This document shows positions 22,690-22,717 of a DNA stretch of 22,717 nt, piece after piece. Below the pieces are notes generated by a model, which had not been told where the DNA came from, made no database searches, and saw nothing but the letters and a program-made list of their open reading frames with translations. The position numbers were made by a program, and so were the translations under genes. The stretch comes from JAPYTY01 sp036338435 (GTDB lineage Bacteria > Acidobacteriota > UBA6911 > RPQK01 > JADFOI01): the NCBI GenBank assembly GCA_036338435.1, contig JAYZCG010000003.1, positions 1 to 22,717 on the forward strand, read 5' to 3'. The first letter of the stretch is position 1. Every line of letters starts with the position of its first letter.

Positions 22690-22717
22690 AAAACACAATC
22701 GATCGACGAGAGTTTTT
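22686..22717 (+). CDS. iorB: Start of molybdopterin-binding large subunit (partial)
   Basis: Only the first 10 codons and two bases are in the window: M-K-N-T-I-D-R-R-E-F. The overlap with the [2Fe-2S] subunit gene and the RREF sequence, a twin-arginine signal, match the large molybdopterin subunit of IorAB-type enzymes, which is Tat-exported. The call rests on position and these few residues. The gene runs off the right edge. Confidence 0.7.
   Translation, partial: MKNTIDRREF

Noticed and set aside
1..22717. A mobile island, defence system, CRISPR array or biosynthetic cluster.
   Set aside because: No transposase, integrase, tRNA-flanked junction, repeat array or defence domain was found; the genes are mostly housekeeping with uniform composition.

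Overview
The window is a stretch of bacterial chromosome of moderate G+C (about 45% by eye). It is densely packed with single genes and short operons on both strands. I see no rRNA, tRNA, CRISPR array, insertion sequence, integrase or phage gene. The organism looks like an uncultured, respiring, Gram-negative-type bacterium. The pointers are an exported azurin-like cupredoxin, a Tat signal on a molybdenum hydroxylase subunit, an MqnD-family protein (futalosine route to menaquinone) and the MEP isoprenoid enzyme IspH. The phylum cannot be fixed from this sequence alone.

Layout, left to right. (1) 1-3151: ilvD (minus) after an AT-rich tail, divergent from ispH. (2) 3262-5070: an acyl-CoA synthetase closed by a good terminator. 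(3) 5141-7513: a doubtful small ORF, an azurin-like cupredoxin, queF and an M20 deacylase. (4) 7702-9404, minus: a MerR/B12-fold regulator that has lost its cobalamin ligands, and a GloC-like metallo-beta-lactamase-fold hydrolase. (5) 9622-12777, plus: an MqnD-family protein, a CysO-E1-rhodanese fusion, an A-type Fe-S carrier and a pseudo-receiver protein. (6) 12898-16517: folB, a UPF0173 metal hydrolase, a HAD protein and a secreted alpha/beta hydrolase. (7) 16756-20539: ygfZ, an animal-type transketolase and a thioredoxin-fold protein. (8) 20647-21999, minus: a second A-type carrier, tadA and a carboxymuconolactone decarboxylase-family protein. (9) 22228 to the end: an isoquinoline oxidoreductase-type [2Fe-2S] subunit and the first codons of its molybdopterin partner.

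A recurring theme is Fe-S and sulfur handling plus tRNA modification: IlvD, IspH and the Ior subunit as Fe-S enzymes, two A-type carriers and YgfZ as maturation factors, the CysO/MoeZ-like fusion for sulfur activation, and QueF and TadA for tRNA. These genes are scattered, so the link is thematic and does not imply one operon.

The most unusual items are the internal Gly-Gly in the CysO-like/E1/rhodanese fusion, the regulator with degenerate B12-binding motifs, and several genes whose best promoter-like hexamers lie so close to the start codon that the transcripts would be leaderless or nearly so. I found no clear new defence or mobile system.
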